Shown: positions 25,779 to 34,684, counted from the stretch's first letter. The stretch: 64,000 nucleotides of DNA from Conyzicola lurida (GCF_014204935.1 NZ_JACHMJ010000001.1:2728001-2792000), one strand, 5' to 3'. Program-made: numbers and translations. The notes: generated from the letters alone by a model not told the origin.

Positions 25779-26765
25779 TCAGGTGGTCAGGGAGGTCGTG
25801 GAGCCGCGCTCGATCAGGCGGTGGGGCAGGATGCGCGGGACGGGTCCGACGGAGTCCTCGGTCGCGAGGAGCCGTTCGACCGCGAGTTCGCCCATGCGCT
25901 CGAGCGGCTGGGCGATCGTGCTCAGAGCGGGGAACACGTGCTGCGAGGTACGCGTGTTGTCGAAACCGAGCACGGAGATGTCGTCGGGCACGCGACGCCC
26001 CATCCGCTGGAGCTCGTTGACCACGGCCGCTCCCATCTCGTCGCTCAGCGCGAAGACCGCTGTCAGTCCGGCATCCTGGGCCAGCAGCCTGGCCAGTGCC
26101 GGCGGCGCGGAGTCGTAGAGCGAGTTGCCGTCTTCGAGCACGGGCGAGAGCCGGGCTTCGGCCATGGCGCGCAGGTACCCGCGCTTGCGCACGGTATTCA
26201 CCAGCACCGACGCCGGGTCGCCGGCCAGCAGGCCGATGCGCCGGTGGCCGAGGCCGATGAGGTAGCGGGTGCCGTCGTAGGCGGCGACCTCGTCGTCGAT
26301 GGCGAGACTCGGGAAACGCTGGCCGTCCCGGATCGCGACGGACATCAGCGGGATGCCGGAGCCGAGCGCGCGCCGCATGTCGGGCGTCACCGCGGCGGAG
26401 ATGAGGATGACACCCGCGGCCCGGTAGGTACGGAGGGTACGCAGGTAGCTGGCGGCGAAGGTCGAGTTCGGTCCGGTACGCCCGAGCATGACCGAATACC
26501 CGCGCAGGCGGGCGGCCGATTCGACACCGCTCATGATCTCCGAGGCCAGCGCGTCCGAGACGAGCGGAGCGAGCACCCCGATCACGGCGGTCTGCTTCGT
26601 CTTGAGGCCGCGAGCCAACGAGTCGGGTTCGTATCCGAGCGATTCCACGGCCTCTTCGACCCGGCGCTGGGTCTCCGCCGAGTAGCCGACGAGTCCGTTT
26701 ACGACCCGCGAGACAGTCGCCGGCGAGACTCCCGCGACACGTGCGACGTCTCTGATCGTCGTCAT
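25779..26765 (-). CDS. LacI-family transcriptional regulator of the sugar operon
   Basis: 328 residues. The HTH is classic (MTTIRDVARVAGVSPATVSRVVNG, hinge helix LARGLKT), and the periplasmic-binding-protein-like domain spans about 60-328 (ISVLGFDNTRTSQHVFPALSTI). ATG 26765 has an AAAGGAGGG site. It is the first gene of the operon and has two LacI-type operators upstream (26798 and 26855), so it very likely represses itself and the downstream transporter and glucosidase genes, relieved by an imported sugar. Confidence 0.93.
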   Translation of the reverse strand: MTTIRDVARVAGVSPATVSRVVNGLVGYSAETQRRVEEAVESLGYEPDSLARGLKTKQTAVIGVLAPLVSDALASEIMSGVESAARLRGYSVMLGRTGPNSTFAASYLRTLRTYRAAGVILISAAVTPDMRRALGSGIPLMSVAIRDGQRFPSLAIDDEVAAYDGTRYLIGLGHRRIGLLAGDPASVLVNTVRKRGYLRAMAEARLSPVLEDGNSLYDSAPPALARLLAQDAGLTAVFALSDEMGAAVVNELQRMGRRVPDDISVLGFDNTRTSQHVFPALSTIAQPLERMGELAVERLLATEDSVGPVPRILPHRLIERGSTTSLTT

Positions 26766-26797
26766 GGTGCCCTCCTTTGGGTACGCTGCGTCTCGCC

Positions 26798-26813
26798 ACG
26801 CAATCGTTTGCGT
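26798..26813. promoter_or_regulatory. LacI-type operator O1
   Basis: ACGCAATCGTTTGCGT is palindromic at 14 of 16 bases with the central CG typical of LacI/CcpA-class operators. It lies 33 bases upstream of the lacI start. Confidence 0.75.
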
Positions 26814-26854
26814 TCGTGGCCGATGACGAGGTTAGGCAATCCGTCTGAGGCTAC

Positions 26855-26866
26855 GCAAACGTTTAC
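26855..26866. promoter_or_regulatory. LacI-type operator O2, overlapping a plus-strand promoter
   Basis: GCAAACGTTTAC is palindromic at 10 of 12 bases with the same CG centre as O1, 55 bp away. It overlaps a possible -35 (TTTACT, 26862-26867) for the plus strand, with -10 TACCAT at 26884-26889, so LacI could also influence the alpha/beta hydrolase. Confidence 0.65.
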
Positions 26867-26895
26867 TAAACGTCGCGGTCACCTACCATTACGCA

Positions 26896-26934
26896 ATGAG
26901 CACATCTCGAAACACCGCCACAATCGAAGCGTGA
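26896..26934 (+). CDS. Putative 12-codon leader peptide coupled to the hydrolase gene
   Basis: ATG 26896 opens a 12-codon frame (MSTSRNTATIEA) whose TGA (26932-26934) overlaps the GTG start (26931) of the hydrolase. It begins about 7 bases after a TACCAT -10 element, so it could be translated leaderless and couple translation into the next gene. Not proven; may be chance. Confidence 0.35.
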   Translation: MSTSRNTATIEA

Positions 26935-27683
26935 GCCATCGACGGGCGGGCACCACAGCCGCACCTGCGATCCGTACGCTCTCCGTCCCCTCGGCCGCCG
27001 TCCACCCCGGCCCGACCTATGTGCTGCTGCACGGCGTCGGGCTGTCGCACCGCTCGTTCACCCGGTTGGCGAGAATTCTGTCGCTTTCGGGTCGCGTGGT
27101 CTCGTTCGACCTGCCCGGCTTCGGCCCGACTCCGAAACCCGACCGGCCGTGGTCGGTCGAGGACTACGCCGCGGTGGTCCGCGCCGAGCTCGCCCGCCTG
27201 CAGACCGGGCCGGCGGTGGTCGTCGGCCACTCGATGGGCGCCCAGTTCGCGATCGAGCTCGCGCGCCACGACCCCGACGCGGTGAGCCACCTCGTGCTGG
27301 TCGGCCCCGTGGTCAACGCCGCGAAACGTACCCTGCGCGAGCAGACGGTCGGCCTGCTGCGCGATTCCGCGCTCGAGCCGCCGGACACCCAGGCCATGGT
27401 CGCAATCGACTACCTGCGCTGCGGCATGCCGTGGTTCCTCACCGAGGCGGCTGCCATGCGCGACTACCCGACCGAGAGCGCTATCGCCGGCGTGCGGCAT
27501 CCCGTTCTCGTCGTCCGGGGCGAGAACGACCCCATCGCCGACGCGGACTGGTGCGCGTCGCTCGCCCGGCGAGCGCCGGACGGTCGGGTCGCGACGATAC
27601 CGGGCTCCCGGCACAACGTGGTGCATTCGAATGCGGCGGCGGTGGCCGACGCCATCCGCGCGTTCGTGGTCACTCCGCGCTGA
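26931..27683 (+). CDS. Alpha/beta-hydrolase
   Basis: 250 residues. Start taken as GTG 26931, since upstream sequence overlaps the operator region. The fold is clear: oxyanion HGVGLSH, nucleophile elbow GHSMG (VVVGHSMGAQFAIELA), acid in GENDPIAD and His in GSRHNVVHS. Substrate unknown; sequence style is that of small esterases or C-C hydrolases. No ribosome site is evident at the GTG, which fits coupling to the short leader frame. Ends inside the convergent lipase gene by 14 bases. Confidence 0.85.
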   Translation: MSHRRAGTTAAPAIRTLSVPSAAVHPGPTYVLLHGVGLSHRSFTRLARILSLSGRVVSFDLPGFGPTPKPDRPWSVEDYAAVVRAELARLQTGPAVVVGHSMGAQFAIELARHDPDAVSHLVLVGPVVNAAKRTLREQTVGLLRDSALEPPDTQAMVAIDYLRCGMPWFLTEAAAMRDYPTESAIAGVRHPVLVVRGENDPIADADWCASLARRAPDGRVATIPGSRHNVVHSNAAAVADAIRAFVVTPR

Positions 27684-28329
27684 GCACGACCTCGGCGATC
27701 ACCCGCGGGTTCGCCAACACCCGGAAGTGGCCGCCCGTCTCGAGCCGGACGTTCTTGGCCCCCGCGAGCTCGCTGCCGCCGGGAATGTGCGGGTCGAACC
27801 GGCCGAACACCGAGACGATGCGGTCGTTGAGTGCGAGCTCTCTGGTGAGCCCCAGGATCACGGCGTTCTTCGGCGAGAAGACCCGCAGGCTGGGCAGCAC
27901 CAGGAACGGCGCGTAGGCCGAGCCGGCGAACGGCGCCGCCACCGCGACCATCCCCCGGATCCGCATGGCCGAGGAACCGTTGACCATGACGTACTTGCCG
28001 ATCAGCCCGCCCTTGCTGTGCGTCACGAGCAGAACGTCGTCGAGTCCGGCCTCGTCGATGTACGCGTCGACGTGAGCCGCGGCATCCGCCACCGGTCTGC
28101 CGTTGAAGCGCAGCAGCGGCACGACGTGGACCGGGTGGCCGCGCTCGTGCATGCTGGTAATCAGCGGCTGCATGAACGTCCACGATTCCCAGATGCCCGG
28201 GATCACGACGATGGGCGTGCGATCGCCCGAATGAAAAGTGGCCGGGTCTGTCGTGTTCAGGATGCCGCGGGCCTGCCACACCGCGGCGTAGACGTAGTCC
28301 GCGACCCACCAGCCGAGTTCGCGCAACAT
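27670..28329 (-). CDS. Alpha/beta-hydrolase / esterase-lipase family protein
   Basis: 219 residues from ATG 28329, preceded by GGGGA; the open frame continues upstream but that part overlaps promoter sequence. PIVVIPGIWESWTFMQPL is the oxyanion region of lipase class 2-like proteins, and VTHSKGGLIGKYVM is the elbow with Ser in THSKG instead of GHSxG. FGRFDPHIPGGSE and ETGGHFRVL supply the likely Asp and His. It may act on lipids; there is no signal peptide. Convergent overlap with the preceding hydrolase. Confidence 0.78.
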   Translation of the reverse strand: MLRELGWWVADYVYAAVWQARGILNTTDPATFHSGDRTPIVVIPGIWESWTFMQPLITSMHERGHPVHVVPLLRFNGRPVADAAAHVDAYIDEAGLDDVLLVTHSKGGLIGKYVMVNGSSAMRIRGMVAVAAPFAGSAYAPFLVLPSLRVFSPKNAVILGLTRELALNDRIVSVFGRFDPHIPGGSELAGAKNVRLETGGHFRVLANPRVIAEVVLSAE

Positions 28330-28564
28330 CGGTCCCCGCAATCCTCCGGCGACACGGTGCCCCCGGCTCACAGCGTAGGCGGGAACGCTGACAACGGCCG
28401 GGGCTGGACACGCAGCCGGACCGCCGTGTAGCCCCCTACGGGCCCCTCCGTAGAGCACCGACCGGACATGTGCAAGGGGACGGCGACAATACGCTGCACA
28501 CCGATCGAAGGCGCACAGTGGGGCAGGACGGCAGATTACCGCCAGGAAATTCACGGAGGCAACG

Positions 28565-29596
28565 ATGTACTTCCACGTACAGAACCTGATCCACGACATC
28601 GCGCAGGACGAGCCGGACCCGGCTGCGGCGAACGCCCTGCAGGAGGGCCTCGGCGGCCAGTTCGGCGAGATGCGCACGATGATGCAGTACCTGTTCCAGA
28701 GCATGAACTTCCGCGGACCGGCCGCGAAGCCGTACCGCGACCTCATTCAGGGAATCGGCACCGAGGAGATCAGCCACGTCGAGCTGATCGGCACCACGAT
28801 CTCGCGCCTTCTCGACGGGTCGCCGCGCTACAACGGCAAGCCCACCGACCCGCTGGACACCCCGGGCGCCGGCGGAGCGACGCCGCTCAACATCGCGCTC
28901 GACACGAGCAACATCCACCACTACCTGGTCGGAGCGCAGGGCGCGCTACCGGTGGACGCGGTGGGAAACCCGTGGAGCGGCAGCTACGTGTACAACTCGG
29001 GCAACCTCGTGCTCGACCTGCTCTACAACCTCATGCTCGAGTCGACCGGCCGCCTACAGAAGTGCCGCATCTACGAGATGACCGACAACAAGACGGCCCG
29101 CAGCACTCTTTCGTACCTGATCGTCCGCGACCAGGCCCACGAGAACGCCTACGCCAAGGCTCTCGAGACCCTCGGCGTCGACTGGAACAAGCTCCTGCCG
29201 ATCCCGAAGACCAACGCGGAGAAGTTCCCCGAGGTCAAGAAGCTCGTCGACCTCGGCCTGCAGAGCAAGCAGTACACGTTCGACCTCACCGGCCTCTCCG
29301 AGGCGGGCAAGATCTTCCGCGGGATGTCGCCGTCGAAGGACGGCACGACGCTCGACGCGTCGGAGCAGGCGCCGGAAGGCGTGCCGATCGTCATCGCCGA
29401 GGAGCGCTTCGAGGAGTTCGCTCCCGGCCTCGACCCGGAGCTGCTCAAGCTGATCCAGGCCACCGCCGACATCGAGCTGAACGAGATCGACAACATGTTC
29501 GGTCCGGTCGCCGACACGAAGCCGTCGGCCGCCGAGAAGCCCGCCGACACCAAGAAGCCCGCGGCGCCCAAGAAGGCCGCGGCCTCGAAGAAGTAG
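28565..29596 (+). CDS. Manganese catalase
   Basis: 343 residues. This di-manganese enzyme decomposes hydrogen peroxide. The ferritin-like four-helix core has the expected ligands: Glu in GGQFGEMRTMMQY, Glu/His in GTEEISHVELIGTT, Glu in NLMLESTGR and His in RDQAHENAY. The C-terminal tail (KPADTKKPAAPKKAAASKK) is Lys/Pro/Ala-rich and longer than in Lactobacillus or Thermus enzymes, with possible nucleic-acid or surface association. A hairpin and then a small acidic protein gene follow. Confidence 0.93.
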   Translation: MYFHVQNLIHDIAQDEPDPAAANALQEGLGGQFGEMRTMMQYLFQSMNFRGPAAKPYRDLIQGIGTEEISHVELIGTTISRLLDGSPRYNGKPTDPLDTPGAGGATPLNIALDTSNIHHYLVGAQGALPVDAVGNPWSGSYVYNSGNLVLDLLYNLMLESTGRLQKCRIYEMTDNKTARSTLSYLIVRDQAHENAYAKALETLGVDWNKLLPIPKTNAEKFPEVKKLVDLGLQSKQYTFDLTGLSEAGKIFRGMSPSKDGTTLDASEQAPEGVPIVIAEERFEEFAPGLDPELLKLIQATADIELNEIDNMFGPVADTKPSAAEKPADTKKPAAPKKAAASKK

Positions 29597-29605
29597 CACC
29601 CCACC

Positions 29606-29638
29606 GCCGAGGGTCCGGCCACCATCGGACCCCTCGGC
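29606..29638 (+). terminator. Hairpin after Mn catalase
   Basis: GCCGAGGGTCCG (29606-29617) pairs with CGGACCCCTCGGC (29626-29638) with one bulged C. It lies between the catalase and the small gene at 29668, so the latter may be read only partly from the same transcript. Confidence 0.6.
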
Positions 29639-29667
29639 ACAACCGATCACCCACGAAGGAGCACCAG

Positions 29668-29775
29668 ATGACCGACGCAGACAAGCCCACCGACTCGACG
29701 ACCAAGCCCGAAGAGGTCGACGTGGAGTCTGGCACCGACCCCGAGGGCAAGCCGGTCGAGAACCCCTCCGGCTGA
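29668..29775 (+). CDS. Small acidic protein (35 aa)
   Basis: MTDADKPTDSTTKPEEVDVE... ending ENPSG; 35 residues, disordered-looking, acidic, with no hydrophobic core. It has a good AAGGAG ribosome site 5 bases before ATG 29668, which argues that it is translated. Located 72 bases after the Mn catalase. Function unknown. Confidence 0.5.
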   Translation: MTDADKPTDSTTKPEEVDVESGTDPEGKPVENPSG

Positions 29776-29780
29776 AACCG

Positions 29781-29972
29781 CTAGGCCGCGAGAACCAGCG
29801 CGCCGACCGCGTCGTCGAAGTCGAGGGCCTGCCCCACCTCGACGGCGCGGTCGTAGCGGCCGCCCGCCAGTGCCACGAATACGGTGTCGGCGATCTCGAC
29901 GTACCCGACGATCTCACCGCCTGCCACGACCTCGATCAGGTGCGGAGCGATGCGGGTGACAGCTGGTGACAA
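29781..29972 (-). CDS. Hypothetical protein (63 aa)
   Basis: 63 residues from a TTG start at 29972 with GAGGG 9 bases upstream. The sequence (VTRIAPHLIEVVAGGEIVGYVEIADTV and DFDDAVGALVLAA) suggests a small beta-strand-rich soluble protein. No family recognised. Divergent from glgX; the shared upstream region has ACTACTAGA, a word also found in the MarR/GlsB intergenic region. Confidence 0.5.
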   Translation of the reverse strand: MSPAVTRIAPHLIEVVAGGEIVGYVEIADTVFVALAGGRYDRAVEVGQALDFDDAVGALVLAA

Positions 29973-30084
29973 GTGAAACTTCCCTCGATATAGACCGGGT
30001 GGCTAACTACTAGACAGACTAATGATAAGTTTTGTGAACGGTCAAGTGGCCGCAGAAGTTCCGCGCAAGCCCGGAGGACCACCC

Positions 30085-32127
30085 ATGAGCCCCACGACCA
30101 TCAGCCGCCCCTACCCGCTCGGAGTCACCGTGGGCGAGAGCGCGACCAACGTCGCGATCTACTCGGAAACCGCCGACTCCATCGAGGTCTGCGTGTTCGT
30201 CGACGGCGAGGAGCACCGCACCACGCTCGACCAGCGCACCGGACACGTCTTCCACGGACACGTGCCCGGACTCACGATCGGATCCCGCTACGCGCTCCGC
30301 GTGCACGGCGAGTGGGCCCCCGAGCGCGGTCTGCGTCACAACCCGCACAAGCTGCTGCTCGACCCTCACGCCACCGCCATCGAGGGCGGCTACACCTGGG
30401 GCCAGGCCGTATTCGGCCACGACATGAACGACCCCGAGACGATGGACGAGACGGATGGCGCGGGCTCCACTCCCCTCTGCGTCGTGACCGACCCCGCCTA
30501 CGACTGGGCCGACGACGAGGCGCCCCGCACGCCGATGGACTGCACCGTGATCTACGAAACCCACGTGAAGGGTTTCACCCAGTTGCACCCCGACGTGCCC
30601 GAGGAGATCCGCGGCACCTACGCGGGCCTCGCGCACCCCGCGGCCATCAAGCACCTCACCGACCTCGGCGTGACCGCGGTCGAGTTGATCCCGGTGCAGC
30701 AGTTCGTCCAGGACAGCCACCTCGAGGAAAAGGGGCTGCGCAACTACTGGGGCTACAACACCATCGGCTTCTTCGCCCCGCACGGCGACTACAGCTCGGT
30801 CGGCGACGGCGGCGACCAGGTCGTCGAGTTCAAGAACATGGTGAAGGCCATGCACGCGGCCGGCCTCGAGGTCATCCTCGACGTCGTCTACAACCACACC
30901 GCCGAGGGCAACCACATGGGCCCGACCCTGTCGTTCAAGGGCATCGACAACGAGTCGTACTACCGCCTGGTCGAGGGCGAAGAGGCCTCCTACTTCGACA
31001 CCACCGGCACGGGCAACAGCGTCAACGTCGGCCACCCGGCGGCGCTCGGCCTCATCATGGACAGCCTCCGCTACTGGGTCACCGAGATGCACGTCGACGG
31101 CTTCCGCTTCGACCTCGCCACCACGCTGACCCGCCAGGACGGCTCGGCCGAGATCCACAGCGCCTTCCTCACCCTCATCGCGCAGGACCCGACCCTCGCC
31201 CCGGTCAAGATGATCGCGGAGCCGTGGGACACCGCGGGCTACCAGGTCGGCGGCTTCCCGGCCGACTGGTCGGAGTGGAACGGCAAGTTCCGCGACGACG
31301 TACGCGACTTCTGGAACGGCACCGACGCCGTGCTCGGCACCCTGTCGCAGCGCGTGCTCGGCAGCCCCGACATCTACGAGAGCGACCGCCGCTCGCCGCT
31401 CGCCAGCATCAACTTCGTCACGGCGCACGACGGGTTCCCGCTGCACGACCTCACCTCGTACAACTCCAAGCACAACGCCGCCAACGGCGAGGACAACAAC
31501 GACGGCGAGAGCGACAACAAGTCGTCGAACAACGGCGCAGAGGGTCCGACCGACAACGAGGCCGTCAACGAGCGCCGCGAGCGCCAGCGCCGTAACCTGC
31601 TCGCCACGCTGCTGCTCTCGGCCGGCGTGCCGATGCTGCTCGGCGGCGACGAGATCGGCCGCACGCAGGGCGGCAACAACAACGCCTACGCGCAGGACAA
31701 CGAGATCTCCTGGTACGACTGGGCGAACGTCGACGCCGACCTGCTGGCGTTCACCACCTCGCTGATCGAGCTGCGCGCGGAGCACCCGGCGCTGCGGCCG
31801 GTCTGGTTCCGTCAGGCGCCCGAGCAGGAGGACGAGACCGACACGGTCGAGGTCGCCCGCTCCGACGCCGAGGAGTTCGACGACCACGACTGGACGAACC
31901 CCGATGCCCGGTCGATCATGTTCGTGCTCGCGCACGAAGGAGCGGACACCTTCGCGCTGCTCTTCAACGCGGCGGAGAACGGGGTCGAGTTCGCTGTTCC
32001 CGAGGCGCCCGGCGCCGAGTGGGAGCTCGCGGCATCCAGCGACCCCGGTCAGCAGGTCGTCGCCCCGGTCACGACGCTGATCGTGCGCGACTGCTCGTTC
32101 ACGCTGCTGCGCTCCCGCGCGGTCTGA
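30085..32127 (+). CDS. glgX: Glycogen debranching protein GlgX
   Basis: 680 residues. GlgX removes the short branches left by glycogen phosphorylase (alpha-1,6 hydrolysis). Domains: CBM48/early-set (about 1-130), then a GH13 barrel with YNHTAEGN, DGFRFDLATTL (nucleophile), MIAEPWD (acid/base) and TAHDGFPLHD. The Asn/Asp-rich loop NGEDNNDGESDNKSSNNGAEG before the region GVPMLLGGDE is normal for GlgX. ATG 30085 has GGAGG 8 bases upstream; the frame is open from 30022. cls follows 11 bases later. Confidence 0.95.
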   Translation: MSPTTISRPYPLGVTVGESATNVAIYSETADSIEVCVFVDGEEHRTTLDQRTGHVFHGHVPGLTIGSRYALRVHGEWAPERGLRHNPHKLLLDPHATAIEGGYTWGQAVFGHDMNDPETMDETDGAGSTPLCVVTDPAYDWADDEAPRTPMDCTVIYETHVKGFTQLHPDVPEEIRGTYAGLAHPAAIKHLTDLGVTAVELIPVQQFVQDSHLEEKGLRNYWGYNTIGFFAPHGDYSSVGDGGDQVVEFKNMVKAMHAAGLEVILDVVYNHTAEGNHMGPTLSFKGIDNESYYRLVEGEEASYFDTTGTGNSVNVGHPAALGLIMDSLRYWVTEMHVDGFRFDLATTLTRQDGSAEIHSAFLTLIAQDPTLAPVKMIAEPWDTAGYQVGGFPADWSEWNGKFRDDVRDFWNGTDAVLGTLSQRVLGSPDIYESDRRSPLASINFVTAHDGFPLHDLTSYNSKHNAANGEDNNDGESDNKSSNNGAEGPTDNEAVNERRERQRRNLLATLLLSAGVPMLLGGDEIGRTQGGNNNAYAQDNEISWYDWANVDADLLAFTTSLIELRAEHPALRPVWFRQAPEQEDETDTVEVARSDAEEFDDHDWTNPDARSIMFVLAHEGADTFALLFNAAENGVEFAVPEAPGAEWELAASSDPGQQVVAPVTTLIVRDCSFTLLRSRAV

Positions 32128-32138
32128 CGGCGCGCGGC

Positions 32139-33602
32139 ATGAACTGGCGCGCCGTCCTCAAGACCCTGCCCACCGTCCTCGCGGTCGTCAACATCATCAT
32201 CCGGGTGGCAGCGCTCGTCACGATTCCGCGCGACCGCCGTCCCACCTCGGCGATGGCCTGGCTGGTGACGGTGTTCGCGCTGCCGATCCCGGGCGCGCTC
32301 GCGTTCCTGCTCTTCGGCAGCACCAAGCTCCCCCAGGAGCGCCGCGACAAGCAGAGCGAGATCAACAGCTTCATCGTCGACACGACCGACGGACTCGACC
32401 TCGTGCGCAAGGACGAGTCCTGGCCGAAGTGGTTCGAGTCGGTCGTCGAGCTGAACAAGACCCTGGGTGCGATGCCGCTGGTCGGCGGCAACGCGGCCGA
32501 GCTGCTGCCCGACTACGCCCCCTCGATCGCCGCCATGACGCGTGCGGTCGAGAAGGCGGAGCGGTACGTGCACGTCGAGTTCTACATCTTCACGCGGGAC
32601 GATACGACGCGCGCGTTCTTCGACGCCTTGAAAGCAGCGCACGACCGCGGCGTGACCGTGCGGGTGCTATACGACCACTGGGCGACCATCCTCAATCCGC
32701 AGGGCCGCCCCACACGCGCGTGGCTCCGCGAGAGCGGCATCCCGTTCAAAGAAATGCTGCCGTTCAAGCCGTTCCGCAGCGCCTGGCGCCGGCCCGACCT
32801 GCGCAACCACCGCAAGGTGCTCGTGATCGACGGCACCGTCGGCTTTATGGGTTCCCAGAACATGATCGACCCGAGCTACAACAAGAGGGGCAACATCAAG
32901 CGCGGACTGCAGTGGAAAGACCTCATGGTGCGGCTGCAGGGCCCGATCGTCGCCGGCGTCAACGCCATCTTCATCACCGACTGGTACGCCGAGACCGGCG
33001 AACTGCTCACTCGCGAGACCGACCCGATCCACGAGCTCCCCGTCGACAGCGCGCTCGACTGCCAGGTCGTGCCGAGCGGCCCCGGGTTCGACAAAGAGAA
33101 CAACCTGCGCCTGTTCAACGCGTTGGTCTACAGCGCCCAGCGCCGGCTCGTCGTCGTGAGCCCGTACTTCGTGCCGGACGACTCGATGCTCTACGCGATC
33201 ACGACCGCCGCCGAACGCGGCGTCGAGGTCCAGCTGTTCGCCTGCGAAGTCGCCGACCAGGTCATGGTCTACCACGCGCAGCGCTCGTACTACGAGACGC
33301 TGCTCGACGCGGGCGTACGCATCTTCCTCTACGAGCGGCCGGTCGTGCTGCACGCGAAGCACTTCACCGTCGACGAGGAAGTCGCCGTCGTCGGCTCGAG
33401 CAACATGGACATGCGCTCGTTCAGCCTCAATTTCGAGGTGTCGCTGATGGTGCGCGGCCGTGCGTTCGTCGACAGGCTGCGCGCGGTGGAGGACGACTAC
33501 CGGTCGCACTCGCGCGAGCTCACCCTTGAGGAATGGCGCGCCCGCCCGGTGCAGTCGCAAGTGCTGGACAACGCAGCGCGCCTCACGGCGACCGTGCAGT
33601 GA
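32139..33602 (+). CDS. cls: Cardiolipin synthase
   Basis: 487 residues. Two N-terminal membrane segments (about 10-30 and 38-60), then two phospholipase-D domains with HKD motifs: HRKVLVIDGTVGFMGSQN and HAKHFTVDEEVAVVGSSN. It condenses phosphatidylglycerol molecules (or CDP-diacylglycerol-derived lipid) to cardiolipin in the membrane. The phrase RRPTSAMAWLVTVFALPIPGALAFLLFG matches the family's PLDc_N region. Probably co-transcribed with glgX, although functions are unrelated. Confidence 0.93.
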   Translation: MNWRAVLKTLPTVLAVVNIIIRVAALVTIPRDRRPTSAMAWLVTVFALPIPGALAFLLFGSTKLPQERRDKQSEINSFIVDTTDGLDLVRKDESWPKWFESVVELNKTLGAMPLVGGNAAELLPDYAPSIAAMTRAVEKAERYVHVEFYIFTRDDTTRAFFDALKAAHDRGVTVRVLYDHWATILNPQGRPTRAWLRESGIPFKEMLPFKPFRSAWRRPDLRNHRKVLVIDGTVGFMGSQNMIDPSYNKRGNIKRGLQWKDLMVRLQGPIVAGVNAIFITDWYAETGELLTRETDPIHELPVDSALDCQVVPSGPGFDKENNLRLFNALVYSAQRRLVVVSPYFVPDDSMLYAITTAAERGVEVQLFACEVADQVMVYHAQRSYYETLLDAGVRIFLYERPVVLHAKHFTVDEEVAVVGSSNMDMRSFSLNFEVSLMVRGRAFVDRLRAVEDDYRSHSRELTLEEWRARPVQSQVLDNAARLTATVQ

Positions 33603-33603
33603 C

Positions 33604-34107
33604 CTAGGCGGCCGCCGGGTCGCGGTCGACCGCGTCGACGGCGGCGGTCATCGACGTGAGGAAGGACGCGACCAGGGCGGCATCTTCGGGCTTCAGGGAG
33701 CGGGTCACCTCGATCATCCGCGCGTGCATCGCGCCGAGGGTCTGACGCACCTCGTCGTCGGATCCGGCCGTCGCCGTCACCAGGTTGCTCCGGCGGTTGG
33801 CCGGGTCGGGAGTCCGAGCGACGTGTCCGCTCGCGGTGAGCCGGTCGAGCAAGCTGGTGACGGAGGCCGAGGTCATGCCGAGGTAGTCGCCCAGCTCGCG
33901 GCCGGAGACGCTGATCCCCTGCCCCTGGCGCTTGAGCAGGAAGCGGATCGCCTGCAGGTCGGTCGCGCCCATGTGCATGGAATCGCCGGTACGACGACGC
34001 ATCGCTTCTTCCGCGGAGCGGTAGGCGACCAGCTCGAGGAGCACGTCGGCTCCGAGCGGAGAATTCGTGCCGCCCGAGCCGTCAGGGTCCGGATGGCGGT
34101 TGGTCAT
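33604..34107 (-). CDS. MarR-family transcriptional regulator
   Basis: 167 residues, winged helix. MGATDLQAIRFLLKRQGQGISVSGRELGDYLGMTSASVTSLLDRLTASGHVARTPDPANRR carries the HTH and wing. Paralogous to the next upstream gene (34156), with the same layout (RTGDSMHMGATDL versus RTQIAMGMGENDL), so the pair arose by duplication. The 48-base gap suggests co-transcription. Overlaps nothing; converges on cls with one base between the stops. Confidence 0.9.
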   Translation of the reverse strand: MTNRHPDPDGSGGTNSPLGADVLLELVAYRSAEEAMRRRTGDSMHMGATDLQAIRFLLKRQGQGISVSGRELGDYLGMTSASVTSLLDRLTASGHVARTPDPANRRSNLVTATAGSDDEVRQTLGAMHARMIEVTRSLKPEDAALVASFLTSMTAAVDAVDRDPAAA

Positions 34108-34155
34108 CTACTGACCGTAGCCTGTCCCGCTCCCGCGGGGGTCCGTCGCGGGAAG

Positions 34156-34674
34156 TTACTTGGTATCCGACTCGTGGGTGTCGATCTCGTCGACCGCGGC
34201 CTGCATCTTGCGCAGAAACTCGATGACGACCCGGGCCTCGTCGGAATCGAGGGTGTTCGCGACCTCGACCATGCGCTCGGGAACGTCGCCCAACGCCGCC
34301 TGGATTTCGTCCGCGGTGGTCGCCGTCGGAACGAGGATGAGCGCGCGGCGGTCGAACGGGCTGTTCTCACGACGCATCTCGCCGCTGCGCTCGAGGCGGT
34401 CGAGCAGCACCGTCGTCGAGGCGCTGGAGATGCCGAGGTAGTGGGTGAGTTCCTTCGGGCCGATGGTCCGGCCTCCCTCGCGCGCGGTAATCACGTAGCG
34501 CAGAGCGAGGAGATCGTTTTCCCCCATGCCCATCGCGATCTGGGTCCGGCGCTGCATCGCGGACTCTGCCGCACGGTATGTGCGCATCGCTTCGAGAACG
34601 GCGACGCTACGTTCCCGGGCGGCATCGTCGGAGAACCAATAGTCCGTTGCCGTCTCCTGCTCCGAGGGTTCCAT
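34156..34674 (-). CDS. MarR-family transcriptional regulator (paralogue)
   Basis: 172 residues. HTH and wing: GPKELTHYLGISSASTTVLLDRLERSGEMRRENSPFDRR. Divergent from the GlsB gene at 34848. The 173-base intergenic region contains three TAGTTC-type boxes, one of them 11 bases before this start, so the protein(s) probably bind there. Possible signals: envelope or oxidative stress (GlsB and AI-2E neighbours); not shown by sequence. Confidence 0.9.
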   Translation of the reverse strand: MEPSEQETATDYWFSDDAARERSVAVLEAMRTYRAAESAMQRRTQIAMGMGENDLLALRYVITAREGGRTIGPKELTHYLGISSASTTVLLDRLERSGEMRRENSPFDRRALILVPTATTADEIQAALGDVPERMVEVANTLDSDEARVVIEFLRKMQAAVDEIDTHESDTK

Positions 34675-34684
34675 GCCGTAAGAC

